This document shows, piece by piece, positions 46,294 through 57,043 of a stretch of 64,000 nucleotides of DNA; the stretch's first letter is position 1, and each line of letters starts with the position of its first letter. The notes beneath the pieces were generated by a model that saw only the letters and a program-made list of their open reading frames with translations, was not told the origin of the DNA and ran no database searches. The position numbers and the translations under genes are program-made. Source of the DNA: Saprospiraceae bacterium (GTDB taxonomy: Bacteria; Bacteroidota; Bacteroidia; Chitinophagales; Saprospiraceae); NCBI GenBank assembly GCA_016715985.1, contig JADJXD010000001.1, forward strand, positions 5,456,001 through 5,520,000. The letters run 5' to 3'.

Positions 46294-47375
46294 CCGCGTG
46301 GCAGAAAATCAAGTGATGCTGAAAAAATATGTGAAACCAAAACACCACTGACACTTCCTACATTGGTCAATGCATAATCAATTTTCAGTCTTCCGAGTTT
46401 AAGACCCATGCCTACATTCGGTTGAAATTCAAAATCTCTGATTTCTGTATTGGTAGGATTTACCACAGTCTGAAGATTACCGATCCCCATCCGAACAAAT
46501 ACTTTTTCACTATAACCCAATTCTATCCCTAAAGAAGGATCAGCATTAAAGTTTTTACCGGAAAGAACACCTGCTCTTGTTCCGTCGGTGTTAAAGTTCA
46601 TATTTACTTCGCCCAGATATGATAAATTACCCTTTTTGATTTTGTATGCAGCGCCAACAATCAGTTTGGGTAAAGCTATTTCTGTACTGCTGACAGGGAT
46701 GTCATTATTAGTACTAACTAAAACTTGTTTTTCTTCTTCGGACAAGTTAAAAGACCATGAATTTACGGTAGTAGTGATATCTCTGACGAAAACCCCGAGC
46801 GTCAGATTGGACATTCTGTATTTTGCTCCCAGATCCGTTCCGAACCCCCATGCTTTACCAAAACTGCCTATCGTCCTGTGTATTATTTTTACATTACCAC
46901 CTACGGACAGCTTCCCTTCCATATCCAATGCCTGTGCATACGAAAATATACCGGCATAATCTGCTACTGAAAAACTTTTAATTCTATCATAATTGACACT
47001 TCCGTCTTCCCCGATCAGATTCAGCGTATTTGCTATATTATCTACGCCGAGACGAATAAAAGAAAATGATGCAACAGATTTTTTCTGACTGTTAAACTTT
47101 TTTGCAACAGAGACATAATCATAATTAGCAATATTGCCAAACCACTTTGCGTGCATGGCATTTATCTGAAGCGGAACTTCCAGATCCGTCAAACCGGCAG
47201 TATTCCAGTATCCGGAATTACCATCACCATTACTTGCTACTACGGATCCAAACATACCGTGGGCTCTTGCTCCTACCCCGATATTCAGAAAATCATTCAC
47301 AAATTTCTGACCATTCATTTGAAAGGAGATCACACACATCAAAAATCCGATAATAAATTTTATGTTTGTTTTCAT
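46290..47375 (-). CDS. PorV/PorQ-like outer-membrane protein
   Basis: The start at 47375 (MKTNIKFIIGFLMCVISFQ) gives a proper signal peptide and about 361 residues; the frame opens at 47447. The conserved start of the mature part (DFLNIGVGARAHGMFGSVVAS, then YWNTAGLTDL) marks the PorV/PorQ (UPF0164) family linked to type IX secretion. It should be an outer-membrane beta-barrel. Its exact role in secretion is not known. Confidence 0.85.
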   Translation of the reverse strand: MKTNIKFIIGFLMCVISFQMNGQKFVNDFLNIGVGARAHGMFGSVVASNGDGNSGYWNTAGLTDLEVPLQINAMHAKWFGNIANYDYVSVAKKFNSQKKSVASFSFIRLGVDNIANTLNLIGEDGSVNYDRIKSFSVADYAGIFSYAQALDMEGKLSVGGNVKIIHRTIGSFGKAWGFGTDLGAKYRMSNLTLGVFVRDITTTVNSWSFNLSEEEKQVLVSTNNDIPVSSTEIALPKLIVGAAYKIKKGNLSYLGEVNMNFNTDGTRAGVLSGKNFNADPSLGIELGYSEKVFVRMGIGNLQTVVNPTNTEIRDFEFQPNVGMGLKLGRLKIDYALTNVGSVSGVLVSHIFSASLDFLPRG

Positions 47376-47503
47376 ATAAAAGCAAAATGTGATATGTAAA
47401 TAAAAAGTAAAGTGTATTTTTATGCAAAAATCATTGTTTTCAGACAAATGACCAAGCTAAAACGGTATAAATGTTTTTTTTATTATTTTGAAAATCAACC
47501 GCA

Positions 47504-49216
47504 ATGAAATATTACATTCATATTATATGTATTTGTTTAGTTAGCACTACCCTTTTCAATTTTACATCATGCAAACTCAACAATCCTGCACCGGAAGTTT
47601 ACAACATCACAAAATCAGCTTCCGGTATAAATGGCGTTGTCGTAACTGCACATCCGATAGCCACAGAAATTGGCCTGGACATCCTGAAAAAAGGTGGCAA
47701 CGCTGTTGATGCAGCCATTGCTGTTCAATTTGCTTTGGCAGTCTGTTATCCGGGAGCAGGGAATATAGGCGGTGGCGGATTTATGGTATATAGAGATAAA
47801 GACGGAGGTACATTTACCCTGGACTACAGGGAAAAAGCTCCGGCAAAAGCAACGACAGATATGTACCTTGACTCAGCTGGGTTGCCTGAAGTAGAAAAAA
47901 GTCTGTACGGACATCTGGCGGCAGGTGTGCCGGGTACGGTAGATGGGATGGTTCAGGCATTTGAAAAGTTCAGTAAGCTCAAAAACTGGGAACAACTATT
48001 GGCCCCTGCCATCGAAATTGCAGAAAAAGGGTATCCGATTACCGGTCGGGAAGCTAAAAATCTGAATGAAAAACAGCCATTATTTATCAAATACAACTCC
48101 AACCAAACTGCATTTCACAAAGAAGTCTGGACTGAAGGGGACACCCTAAAACAGAAAGAACTTGCAAAAACACTTTCAGCTATCATGCAGCATAAAAGAG
48201 ATGGTTTTTATGCCGGATGGGTAGCAGATGCTATTCTGGCTGAAATGAATGCTGGTGGTGGAATTATCACGTCTGAAGTTTTAAAAAATTATCAATCCAA
48301 ATGGCGGGAACCAATCGTTTCAGATTATCGGGGTCACAAAATAATTTCTATGCCGCCGCCATCCAGCGGTGGAGTTGCTCTCATCCAACTACTGAAAATG
48401 GTTGAGCCATATAACCTCAGTGCTATGAAATTTCATTCACCGGAAGCAATCCACCTGATCATCGAAGCAGAAAGGAGAGTTTATGCAGACAGAGCCAAAC
48501 ACCTGGGGGACCCGGATTATTACAAAGTACCGGTTCAGAAATTGATAGATAGTACTTACTTGCAAAACCGAATGAAGGATTTTGATCCGAGAGCTGCGTC
48601 CATGAGTGAAAATATTCAGGCCGGCAATACTGAAAGTCTGGAAACGACACATTTTTCGATTGTAGATAGTGAAGGAAATGCGGTATCCATGACGACTACG
48701 CTCAATGGCGGTTATGGATCTTTTACAGTTGTGTCCGGTGCCGGATTTTTGTTAAATAATGAGATGGATGACTTTTCAGTAAAACCCGGCAGTCCCAACT
48801 TATACGGATTGGTAGGAGCAGAAGCTAATAAGATAGAACCCGGCAAAAGGATGTTGAGTTCTATGACTCCTACCATTATCGAAAAGGACAATAAATTATT
48901 TATGGTCGTAGGCACACCCGGTGGTTCAACTATTATCACCTCCGTATTTCAGACTATCATCAATGTGATTGATTTTGGTATGAGTATAGTAGATGCAGTA
49001 CATGCTCCCCGTTTTCATCACCAATGGCTACCTGATGAAGTAAAAATTGAGTCGGATTGTTTTACAGAAAGCACCAAAATGGTACTGACGAGTCTGGGAC
49101 ATAAATTAGTAAATTCCGATCCAATCGGAAGAGTAGAAGCTATCTGTATCGATAATAATGGAATGTATGTAGGTGCTGCCGATATCAGAGGGGATGATGA
49201 TGCTAAGGCGTATTAA
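47504..49216 (+). CDS. ggt: Gamma-glutamyltransferase
   Basis: A 570-residue lipoprotein (lipobox FTSC) with GGNAVDAAIAVQFAL and GNIGGGGFMVYRD of the large subunit. The catalytic Thr381 lies in ETTHFSIVDSEGNAVS, where self-cleavage makes two subunits. The oxyanion motif SSMTPTI and GTPGGSTI follow. It cleaves glutathione and transfers gamma-glutamyl groups in the envelope. Confidence 0.94.
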   Translation: MKYYIHIICICLVSTTLFNFTSCKLNNPAPEVYNITKSASGINGVVVTAHPIATEIGLDILKKGGNAVDAAIAVQFALAVCYPGAGNIGGGGFMVYRDKDGGTFTLDYREKAPAKATTDMYLDSAGLPEVEKSLYGHLAAGVPGTVDGMVQAFEKFSKLKNWEQLLAPAIEIAEKGYPITGREAKNLNEKQPLFIKYNSNQTAFHKEVWTEGDTLKQKELAKTLSAIMQHKRDGFYAGWVADAILAEMNAGGGIITSEVLKNYQSKWREPIVSDYRGHKIISMPPPSSGGVALIQLLKMVEPYNLSAMKFHSPEAIHLIIEAERRVYADRAKHLGDPDYYKVPVQKLIDSTYLQNRMKDFDPRAASMSENIQAGNTESLETTHFSIVDSEGNAVSMTTTLNGGYGSFTVVSGAGFLLNNEMDDFSVKPGSPNLYGLVGAEANKIEPGKRMLSSMTPTIIEKDNKLFMVVGTPGGSTIITSVFQTIINVIDFGMSIVDAVHAPRFHHQWLPDEVKIESDCFTESTKMVLTSLGHKLVNSDPIGRVEAICIDNNGMYVGAADIRGDDDAKAY

Positions 49217-49444
49217 AGTGGTTTATAATAAATATTAATAATTATCGGGAGGAAAAACATATAGATATTCTCTATTAAATTTATGAAGTTCCATTAAATT
49301 TACCTTTGATAGTTAGTTTTCCAAACGTTCCAAAGTGTTTAAAAGCGGCTCTTATTAACAAACTTTCGTATATGAGTTATAACTGTATAAGGTAACAGGA
49401 GTTGCGCATGGAAGTAAGATTGGCGTAATTTTAATACAAACAAA

Positions 49445-50869
49445 ATGAAACAAAAAACCTTCATAACTCTCTTATTTTTATTAAATTTTTCCAATCTTTT
49501 TGCTCAAAATGATTTTAAAGAAATAGATGTTTTCTTAGAAAAACAAATGCAAACCTGGCATATACCAAATATAAGTATTGCTATTACAAATAAAGATGAT
49601 ATTCTGTATATAAAAGAATTTGGTGACGACAAAAGTAAAGGGAACTATTTGATTGGTTCAGTAAGTAAACCGTTTACAGCTATTGCAACTATGCAATTAG
49701 TTGAACAGGGCAAAGTAAACTTAGACGACCTTGTAAAATTACATCTTCCTTGGTTTGAAACTAATAATAAAACCATTTCTGATAAGATTACGATTAGGCA
49801 TTTACTAAATCAAACGAGTGGATTAACAAAAAACGCTGGTTTTTTTACACCCCAAAGTCAAAACCAATCAGAAATTGAGAGTGCATACAAAAACTATCTT
49901 TTGTCTTTAAATGCAGATGAGCTATCAATCGGAAAACACCATATTTATTGTAATCTGAATTATCAATTATTAGGACAAATTATTCAAAAAATTAGTGGAT
50001 TAAAATTTGCAGATTATTTGAATAAATACATTTTCAGTCCTTGTAATATGAAAAACACCTTTGCAACTTATCGAGAAACGCAAAGTTTTGGGCTAAAAAA
50101 TGGATACCAATACCTTTTTGGATACCCTATCAAAAGAAGTTTTGAATATAATGACAATGGTATTGCAGCAGGTGACATAGCTTCAAATACGAAAGATTTA
50201 TCCAAGTTTTTACAAGTATTACTCAAAAACGGGCAAATTGGTAATGATAGTTTGCTTTCAAAAAACACCCTAAGTCAGATGCATACGCCTTTTTCAAATC
50301 GCTATGGAATGGGGTTTTCTATTGGCAATTGGAATGGCTTACATTCCATTAGACACTCAGGACTTACTAAAAATTACAGTAGTGCAATTAATATTCTTCC
50401 AAACCAAAATTACGGAATTGTAATTTTAACCAACATTAATAGTTTTTATGCAGTTCGTAATTTAATGGACGGTGTAATTATTAGATTAAATAATCAAGAA
50501 AAAGTAGCTTATATTCCTTACGAAATATATTTTAGATATGCAATTCTTGCCTTATTTTTGTGGAGTTTTATAGAATTTTTATTGCGTTTAAACAAGTGGC
50601 GAAAACTAAAATTTGCATTTAATTATTCGAAAAACAAAAATGATATTTTTTGGCTGTTGATTAGTATTTTGGTGGCTTTTAGTTGGTTGGTTACTGTTCC
50701 TTATTTTGCTAAAATACCTTTGTTATCCATGACTATATTACAACCTGATTTAGGTTACACATTATTTATAGGAGTAATTATAGGAATGCTGAGCGGTATA
50801 GTTCTATATTTTATAAAAAGCAACACAAATGTAGAAAAACCACACCCAACAACTAAATTATCTTCTTAG
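49445..50869 (+). CDS. Serine hydrolase, class C beta-lactamase fold, membrane-anchored
   Basis: A 474-residue protein with a signal peptide, the nucleophile motif S72-V-S-K75 in GSVSKPFTAIATMQL, the YxN motif in YCNLNYQLLGQI and an HSGLTKNY segment in place of KTG. Three to four membrane helices close the chain (YAILALFLWSFIEFLL onward). Likely a peptidase or esterase of the penicillin-binding class, not a true beta-lactamase. Confidence 0.85.
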   Translation: MKQKTFITLLFLLNFSNLFAQNDFKEIDVFLEKQMQTWHIPNISIAITNKDDILYIKEFGDDKSKGNYLIGSVSKPFTAIATMQLVEQGKVNLDDLVKLHLPWFETNNKTISDKITIRHLLNQTSGLTKNAGFFTPQSQNQSEIESAYKNYLLSLNADELSIGKHHIYCNLNYQLLGQIIQKISGLKFADYLNKYIFSPCNMKNTFATYRETQSFGLKNGYQYLFGYPIKRSFEYNDNGIAAGDIASNTKDLSKFLQVLLKNGQIGNDSLLSKNTLSQMHTPFSNRYGMGFSIGNWNGLHSIRHSGLTKNYSSAINILPNQNYGIVILTNINSFYAVRNLMDGVIIRLNNQEKVAYIPYEIYFRYAILALFLWSFIEFLLRLNKWRKLKFAFNYSKNKNDIFWLLISILVAFSWLVTVPYFAKIPLLSMTILQPDLGYTLFIGVIIGMLSGIVLYFIKSNTNVEKPHPTTKLSS

Positions 50870-51179
50870 CTAGAAATTATTAGCCGAAACCTGTATCAAG
50901 TACTATTTGTGTCATACTCTCTATAAAAATGATAATGTGCTACCTTGATACTATTTGAATAAAATTAACAATTGACTACCCCTTCCAAAGCAGTAATTGA
51001 AAACCCACCCACTCTTATTTTTGAAAAGTTTCCTTTTATCGGCAGGCCGTCTTGGAGCCGAACTACCGAAGACGAGACGATGGCTTTAGGATTTAAAAGG
51101 CATAAGTTGCATTTATCAGGCTTGCAACAGACTGAAATTTGCGCCAACAGTAGTTAATTTTAATGCAAAAAGAAACTTC
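50870..51179. repeat. Decayed R1 hairpin and R7 palindrome
   Basis: At 51039-51069 the TCGGCAG...CTACCGA hairpin of R1 is seen, with decayed loop partner. R7 (AAGTTGCATTTATCAGGC onward) is at 51101-51158. No gene. Confidence 0.6.
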
Positions 51180-51806
51180 TCACAACTCAAACTCAATAGC
51201 ATCATTCACCAATTGATAATGCACATTGAGTACACTTGCATTGATATATAATGTGTCTATGGTCACTTTTTTACCATATGCTTCGTGAATGTGACCGCAT
51301 ACGTGGACTTTTGGTTTAGTAGCTTCAATTTTATCTTTTAACTCTTCACACCCTGCATGTTGGCCACTTGTCGTCCGATCGAGTATTCCGAAAGCAGGAC
51401 TATGTGTGATGAGAATTTCGGTATGATCAGGTATTAAATCCCAATGTTTCTTTATATCTGCACCACGCTGCCTGTTAAATGCCCAATCATAAAACCATGG
51501 TGAAACCGGCGAACCCCAAATGGAGATACCTTCGATATTTACACCACTATCGTTCAAATAGATGACATTCTCCGGTATAAGAGATTTTATTGTGGTTGCA
51601 TCTTTTTGCTCAAAAAAGAAGTCATGATTTCCGGCAATAAAAATTTTGTATGTAAAGTCCAATCCGGCAAACCATTCTAAAAACGATCTGACTTCGTACT
51701 CCGTACCACGACTACTTACATCACCTGCATGAATGAGCACATCCCCATCAGGTAAATTCAATGCTTGGTGCTGTCCGTGGGTGTCAGAGATGGTAATAAA
51801 TTTCAT
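51180..51806 (-). CDS. Metallophosphatase
   Basis: The 208-residue enzyme has all calcineurin-like motifs: ISDTHGQH, DVLIHAGDVSS, FIAGNHDFFF, ILITHSPAFG and HVCGHIHEAYG. The gene is intact and cytoplasmic (no signal). It is a phosphodiesterase or phosphatase of unknown substrate. Confidence 0.88.
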   Translation of the reverse strand: MKFITISDTHGQHQALNLPDGDVLIHAGDVSSRGTEYEVRSFLEWFAGLDFTYKIFIAGNHDFFFEQKDATTIKSLIPENVIYLNDSGVNIEGISIWGSPVSPWFYDWAFNRQRGADIKKHWDLIPDHTEILITHSPAFGILDRTTSGQHAGCEELKDKIEATKPKVHVCGHIHEAYGKKVTIDTLYINASVLNVHYQLVNDAIEFEL

Positions 51807-51987
51807 TCAGATATAATTATATAATCGATATTCACAGTTTTTCATCCATTTCAATTTTCACAATTCCAGGGACTTCATCAGAATTCAAAGATAATATCCA
51901 TCATTTAATATCTTGTAAATTGAATTAAAAATAAATCAATTAATGCTTGGTTAAACCATAGAAAACCTTTAGACAGAAGGGAACTTT

Positions 51988-52305
51988 ATGCAAATGATCA
52001 TTGTTTATGGTCTATCGGTTTCGGATGTCAAAGACGAAGAATTGGCTAAAACCTTAACATTTATACCACTTAAAATAAAAGAAAATATCATGACGACATA
52101 CAACAGACTGATAGAAAAAGGAGAGCAAATTGGTATTCAGAAAGGAGAGCAGTTAGGTATCCAAAAAAGCAAAATCGAAATCGTTCTATCACTTAATGAA
52201 GATGGAATACCTATATCACAGATATCAAAATACACCAAGCTCTCTTCTGATGAAGTTTTAAAGATTCTGAAAGAAAACGGTAATACAAAGTCATCAAATC
52301 TATAA
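51988..52305 (+). CDS. Rpn/PD-(D/E)XK transposase-like C-terminal fragment
   Basis: A 105-residue product that begins mid-domain. Its end (EKGEQIGIQKGEQLGIQK, then SLNEDGIPISQISKYTKLS) looks like the C-terminus of Rpn-type recombination-promoting nucleases, where G-x-x-x-G helices precede a short wHTH-like tail. The catalytic N-terminal part is absent, and R1-type AT-rich sequence precedes it, so it is likely a remnant. Confidence 0.55.
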   Translation: MQMIIVYGLSVSDVKDEELAKTLTFIPLKIKENIMTTYNRLIEKGEQIGIQKGEQLGIQKSKIEIVLSLNEDGIPISQISKYTKLSSDEVLKILKENGNTKSSNL

Positions 52306-52544
52306 TTGTTATTCCGTCAGGGCACAAGTTACATTATAGATAAAATGCTCAAGTTGCATTTATCAGGTCTGAAAAAGACTGAAACTTGAGTCAGAATGGG
52401 AATGTTTAGAGAATTAAGAATTGTTTTTTTAATTTGTAAATGCAAACAGTTGCGTGCAATATGTGTACATAAGAATCTAAACCCTTACGCTCAATTGAAC
52501 AACAAGAGTTTTTATATTATATTTATTTGAATTCTGCAGCCCGT
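52306..52544. other. Intergenic DNA with an R7 copy
   Basis: R7 at 52349-52392 (AAGTTGCATTTATCAGGTCTG onward). Otherwise nothing. Confidence 0.5.
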
Positions 52545-52635
52545 AGCGAATGGTGCAGCGATAAGCTGAAATCGTAAACGATTTTCACTCGATAATGAGT
52601 GAACTCCGAACAACGGCTCGCAGCTACTTCAACTT
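52545..52635. repeat. Repeat R4, left copy
   Basis: AGCGAATGGTGCAGCGATAA, the hairpin GTGAA/TTCAC region and CTCGCAGCTACTTCAACTT match 56913-57009. Together the two copies bracket the HtrA-like protease and three small genes in direct orientation. Confidence 0.75.
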
Positions 52636-52898
52636 CAGGGGGTTAGATTATCTACTTATTGTTCTGGTTTAAGTTTATTTTAAAAACTCCATTAATCAAA
52701 GTCAGTTAATTAAACAATTTTTATTTATAAGCATTACCTAATTGAAAATTATGTCATATTTTTGCAATCGGTTAATTTTAATTATTTCAATCAAGAGCCG
52801 TATCTTTAAGCCATTAACAGTAAGTCATTATCAAATTTAAACGAAATACAAACGTTAACCATTTAATTTTTTTTTACAATTTTACTTTTTCATTCGAT
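52636..52898. other. AT-rich region before the protease
   Basis: TATTTTTG at 52757-52764 fits the -7 consensus. No matching -33 box at normal distance. Confidence 0.35.
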
Positions 52899-54803
52899 AT
52901 GAAGACAAAACAAATAATAATAGGATTTTTTTTCATCCTTTCTAATACTTTATTTGGGCAAACTTTTAATTTCCCAAAATGCCAATCAGATCCAGATTTA
53001 AAAATTATAGATGTTATTCGTGATGATTACTCAACGGTTATTAATTTTGAATATAAAAGAAGTTCAAGCCCCGATATTTATATTTATTTAAACTCACCAT
53101 CAACTGCAGATGCTTTTTATATTAAAACACATAACAAATCATACAAATTAATTGGTTCAAAAGGCATTGGGAATGCAGATGGAATAACACCTGCCAGACT
53201 TAATATACCATTAAAATTTTCTGCAACATTTGAACCTATCCCCACTTATGTAACACAGTTTGATTTAATTGAAGGGTCGAATGGGACTTGGAATATTTAT
53301 AATATCCCATTAAAACCCACACAATCTTCTACCACATTTTGTGATAAAATAAACTTTAATATCAATTATGATAAACCTACTTTCTCTAAATTTTTAAGTG
53401 GTGTACGCCATGCTGTAATTTATTGTAGTCCAACGATCCGAGGCCACAAACCAGCATTCAGTGCCTTATTTGATTATCTTAAAGGAATGGGTTTTGAAAG
53501 TGTAAAATACTCTAAAGATGATGATTCGAATACCATAAGCTCGTCAGAAAAAGTTTCTATTTTTCTTTATTTTACTTATGATTTATATAACTTTTCAGAT
53601 ATTAAATTAGAGTTTTATTCTCAAACTAATGGCGTAAATTGGAATTTTAGTTCATCTAAGATAGTTAAAGACGAGCTTAATTCATCAAATACTAAATCCA
53701 ATTTTTACAAAGCCCTTATTGATATGTATGGTTATAAAAAGGCACCTTTTGATAAAAAAAATTCAATGCCGATTATAAAAATACAAACTTGTTGGACTGA
53801 AGAAAAACTTCAAAAAGAAATTGAATTAAACGGTTGTAATAAAATAGAAGGAATCTATGAAGTTACCAAAAGCTCTACCACCTCACCCAGATATAGAGTT
53901 GCTGTAAGAAAGATTAACGGCTCATACTACTTGGTTTATCTTAGCGGTGCACGAAATTATATGGATTGGTCGGAAGGAGAAATTAAAGCTTTTCTTGAAG
54001 AAACCGCCACACCTCTTTTATTTAAAGCTACAATAGTTATGGAAAATAAATTGATGGATGACAATTATTTTATAAAATTTGGTAAAGGTTATTTTGACTT
54101 AATTTCAATAGATAATGAAAGTAGTATGTATTTAAAAATGTTTCCTACAGCCAGTAATAATTCAGAATTATATAAAGAACCAATTTCTTCTGGTACTGGG
54201 TTTGCAATATCTTCTGATGGCTACATTGTAACAAACCATCATGTAACAAATGGAGCAGAATCAATTAATGTTAAAGGTGTTAATGGAGATTTTTCAAAAG
54301 TATACTCTGCAAAAATTATAGTAGAAGATCAAAAAAATGATTTGTCAATCATACAAATTAACTCCCCTAGTTTCACATCTTTAGGTACAATCCCATATAC
54401 AATTGCTAATCGTCCTTCTGATGTTGGTAGTTCAGTTTTTGTTTTAGGATATCCACTTCGATCTTCAATGGGTGACGAAGTGAAATTAACAAATGGAATT
54501 ATAAGCTCTAAATCAGGTTTTCAGGGTGATATAACATCTTACCAAATTACAGCACCTGTTCAACCGGGCAATAGTGGTGGCCCATTATTTGGTGAAAATG
54601 GAAATATTCTTGCTATTATTAATGCTAAACACGGTGATGCCGAAAATGCATCTTATGCAATAAAGTCCTCTTATTTATTGAATCTTATAGATTTGTTACC
54701 TAAACCAACCACTTTACAAAATAAAAATTCTGTTTCAGGAATGACTCTTTCGGAACAAGTGAAAATTTTGAAAAAGTACATATATATAATTGAAACCAAT
54801 TAA
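52899..54803 (+). CDS. Secreted trypsin-like (HtrA-type) serine protease with large unknown N-domain
   Basis: The 634-residue protein has a signal peptide (ending LFGQ). Residues 430-620 are an S1C protease: TNHHV (His448), NDLSI (Asp481) and PGNSGGP (Ser559) form a full catalytic triad. There is no PDZ domain. The first 400 residues match nothing I know. In this repeat-bracketed segment it may be part of a defence or stress module; that is inference. Confidence 0.85.
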   Translation: MKTKQIIIGFFFILSNTLFGQTFNFPKCQSDPDLKIIDVIRDDYSTVINFEYKRSSSPDIYIYLNSPSTADAFYIKTHNKSYKLIGSKGIGNADGITPARLNIPLKFSATFEPIPTYVTQFDLIEGSNGTWNIYNIPLKPTQSSTTFCDKINFNINYDKPTFSKFLSGVRHAVIYCSPTIRGHKPAFSALFDYLKGMGFESVKYSKDDDSNTISSSEKVSIFLYFTYDLYNFSDIKLEFYSQTNGVNWNFSSSKIVKDELNSSNTKSNFYKALIDMYGYKKAPFDKKNSMPIIKIQTCWTEEKLQKEIELNGCNKIEGIYEVTKSSTTSPRYRVAVRKINGSYYLVYLSGARNYMDWSEGEIKAFLEETATPLLFKATIVMENKLMDDNYFIKFGKGYFDLISIDNESSMYLKMFPTASNNSELYKEPISSGTGFAISSDGYIVTNHHVTNGAESINVKGVNGDFSKVYSAKIIVEDQKNDLSIIQINSPSFTSLGTIPYTIANRPSDVGSSVFVLGYPLRSSMGDEVKLTNGIISSKSGFQGDITSYQITAPVQPGNSGGPLFGENGNILAIINAKHGDAENASYAIKSSYLLNLIDLLPKPTTLQNKNSVSGMTLSEQVKILKKYIYIIETN

Positions 54804-54921
54804 TCAATTTTGGTAATTAAATTGCTCATCACCAACAAACAATTCTAATTCAGATCTTGGGAATGAAATTCTAAAAATTAAGCTCTAAAATTTGAATTAA
54901 TAATAAACTTATTTTAAAAAT

Positions 54922-55245
54922 ATGCAACCAGAAAAAATAAAAGTAGATTTAATAATACCGCATCTTCACGATTTAATAGAAAAAGAGTGTATAAGAAGAG
55001 ATCCAAATTATCATGAAAAAAGAGTTCCATTAATAATATATGTATATAATCCAATCACAGTTAACTTTGAATTTTCCAATAATATTGAAAAAGAGATTGA
55101 GCCAAACACTTATCAATTTGAATTAGATAAATACGAATATTTAGATTTTATAAAAAATAATTTGATCTTTATCGCAAAATTTAACTTTACTGATAAAATC
55201 GTTAACAAAAAGGGAAGAATTTATTTTACAATGGAATTACTTTAA
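54922..55245 (+). CDS. Small hypothetical protein
   Basis: A 107-residue soluble protein (VDLIIPHLHDLIEKECIRRD, IIYVYNPITVNFEF) with no recognised family. It follows the protease at 118 bases in the same orientation. Very AT-rich codon use, like its neighbours. Confidence 0.55.
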   Translation: MQPEKIKVDLIIPHLHDLIEKECIRRDPNYHEKRVPLIIYVYNPITVNFEFSNNIEKEIEPNTYQFELDKYEYLDFIKNNLIFIAKFNFTDKIVNKKGRIYFTMELL

Positions 55246-55510
55246 AGGAGTTATTTTTTTTGTAAATTTCTATTACCACTATTATAAAAACGCATTATAT
55301 TTACCTTTCAAACGGATCTGACCTTTTGCATATTTATTTCAAACATTTAAAAAACGGATACCATTTACAAACTTTCGTTTTCTTTATATTTTAAATATGA
55401 ATTGAAATTCAATGGTTTACGAAAAAGCAGTTGCGCATATAACCAAGATATTAAAGACTCGACGACCATTGAAATGATGAATTCATATCTAATTTGATAA
55501 AACAAAATTT

Positions 55511-56062
55511 ATGCTTTTTGGACTATTTAAGAAACACGAAGAACCCATTCGCCTTATCCTCAATCAAAGTTCAACAAGTGCGAGTAGAATAGAATTTATT
55601 GAACAAAATGTTGGTGATATAGAAATTGTCTGGTTTCTTCTATTGATATATGCTAGGCTTTATAAGAATTGTTGTTCATTCTATAAATCTTACAAGGATG
55701 ATCTAAATAATATTTTTCAAAACATTCCCAAAAATTCGCCTTTCGAATCTTTGAACTATGAAATTAATACAACCAAGTTAATTGAGATCAATAACATCAG
55801 TAATTATTTTAATAAAAAAAACGCTAAAATTAATCTTCGAAAAGGAAAAAACGGATATTTCATTTCTGTAGGACATTATGTTACAAAAAACCCAACTCTC
55901 TATTTTCATTGTGCAAGTCTTTTGCTCTTACCAAAAATTAAAGATAAAAGTAAATACATAAATTGTTTAACTGACCTTGCCAACCTTTTGAATAATAAAC
56001 CAATTTCTATAATGGAAGCTGTAGAATTTCCTGAGCGAATAATATCAAATAATTATTATTGA
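55511..56062 (+). CDS. Hypothetical protein
   Basis: A 183-residue protein (MLFGLFKKHEEPIRL, IVWFLLLIYARLY) without signal peptide or recognised domain; one moderately hydrophobic helix near residue 40. A small cytoplasmic or membrane-associated protein is likely. Confidence 0.55.
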   Translation: MLFGLFKKHEEPIRLILNQSSTSASRIEFIEQNVGDIEIVWFLLLIYARLYKNCCSFYKSYKDDLNNIFQNIPKNSPFESLNYEINTTKLIEINNISNYFNKKNAKINLRKGKNGYFISVGHYVTKNPTLYFHCASLLLLPKIKDKSKYINCLTDLANLLNNKPISIMEAVEFPERIISNNYY

Positions 56063-56559
56063 TTAAAATTCATGAACCCAAGCGGTGCACATTAGCGATC
56101 TCTAACTTTTGTGTGGTCTTCATTTTTTTTTGGTACTTTTTTTAAACTTTATTTATAGTTTTTGATGATTTAACTAAAGAAATTATAAATTTAATATTGT
56201 ATGATATCAATTCTCAAATAAAAAATATGAATTACAACAAAAAGTAAAGGGCAAAAATACAGGTCACGAATAACAATTACTTTTTTTGAAGTTTCAATAA
56301 TCACTAAAATCTGAATTTAAATATCGTATCTCTATACACCATTAATTTATTGTAATATTTTATAAAAGATTATAATTAATTATGAAGAAATAAATTGTTA
56401 ATCTTCGTAAGTTTATATACATTTAGTATATAATATAATCACTTTAAATTGTCCAATTTCTAATATTTCAAAAATCTGTTAAACATCACATAATTAAATT
56501 TTGTTAAGTAACTTAAACTTTTTAAAGATTTATAACAATTTTAATAACTTAAAATAAAT
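56063..56559. other. Long AT-rich intergenic stretch
   Basis: I see no gene, hairpin or repeat here beyond low-complexity A/T. It may carry the promoter of the 56560 gene. Confidence 0.4.
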
Positions 56560-56880
56560 ATGAATAAACAAATTCTTGAAGTCTTAATTAAAGAATTCAA
56601 TAAAACATGGGAACTACAGGATTTGGTTCAAAAAGAATTTTGGTCTTATCAAAATTCAAAAAATACCAATGCTGACAAATTCTATTCAGTAAAAGAAAAA
56701 TTTTTAAAAACATTTGATAGGCTTAAAAATGACATTATTGAAGAGGGTACTGAGTATCATGCACATTTAGAGTGGTGTAATGATGACAGTCGAATAACAG
56801 AACCTTTTGTAATTATTGCAGAAAAAAATCAAATTGGTTTAAAACAGAGACAAGCTTCTATATATCGAGATAGATATTAA
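56560..56880 (+). CDS. Small hypothetical protein
   Basis: A 106-residue acidic, helical protein (ILEVLIKEFNKTWELQDLVQ, HLEWCNDDSRITEP) with no known family. It is the last gene before the right R4 copy. Confidence 0.55.
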   Translation: MNKQILEVLIKEFNKTWELQDLVQKEFWSYQNSKNTNADKFYSVKEKFLKTFDRLKNDIIEEGTEYHAHLEWCNDDSRITEPFVIIAEKNQIGLKQRQASIYRDRY

Positions 56881-56912
56881 TTTTTTTTGTGACTACTAGT
56901 GGTTACTGCTTG

Positions 56913-57009
56913 AGCGAATGGTGCAGCGATAAGCTGCAATCGAGTGAGCGATTTCACTCGATAATGTGTGAACTGCGAACAACAGCTCGCAGCTACTTCA
57001 ACTTTGGGG
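56913..57009. repeat. Repeat R4, right copy
   Basis: AGCGAATGGTGCAGCGATAA onward, with hairpins GCAGC/GCTGC, ATCGAGTGA/TCACTCGAT and CTGCGA/TCGCAG. Same orientation as the left copy at 52545. Confidence 0.75.
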
Positions 57010-57043
57010 TTCGATTCACCTATCGACTTAGGCCAAATAAAAA

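Noticed and set aside
47151..47399. Frames opposite the PorV-like gene
   Set aside because: Shadows of a well-supported coding region.
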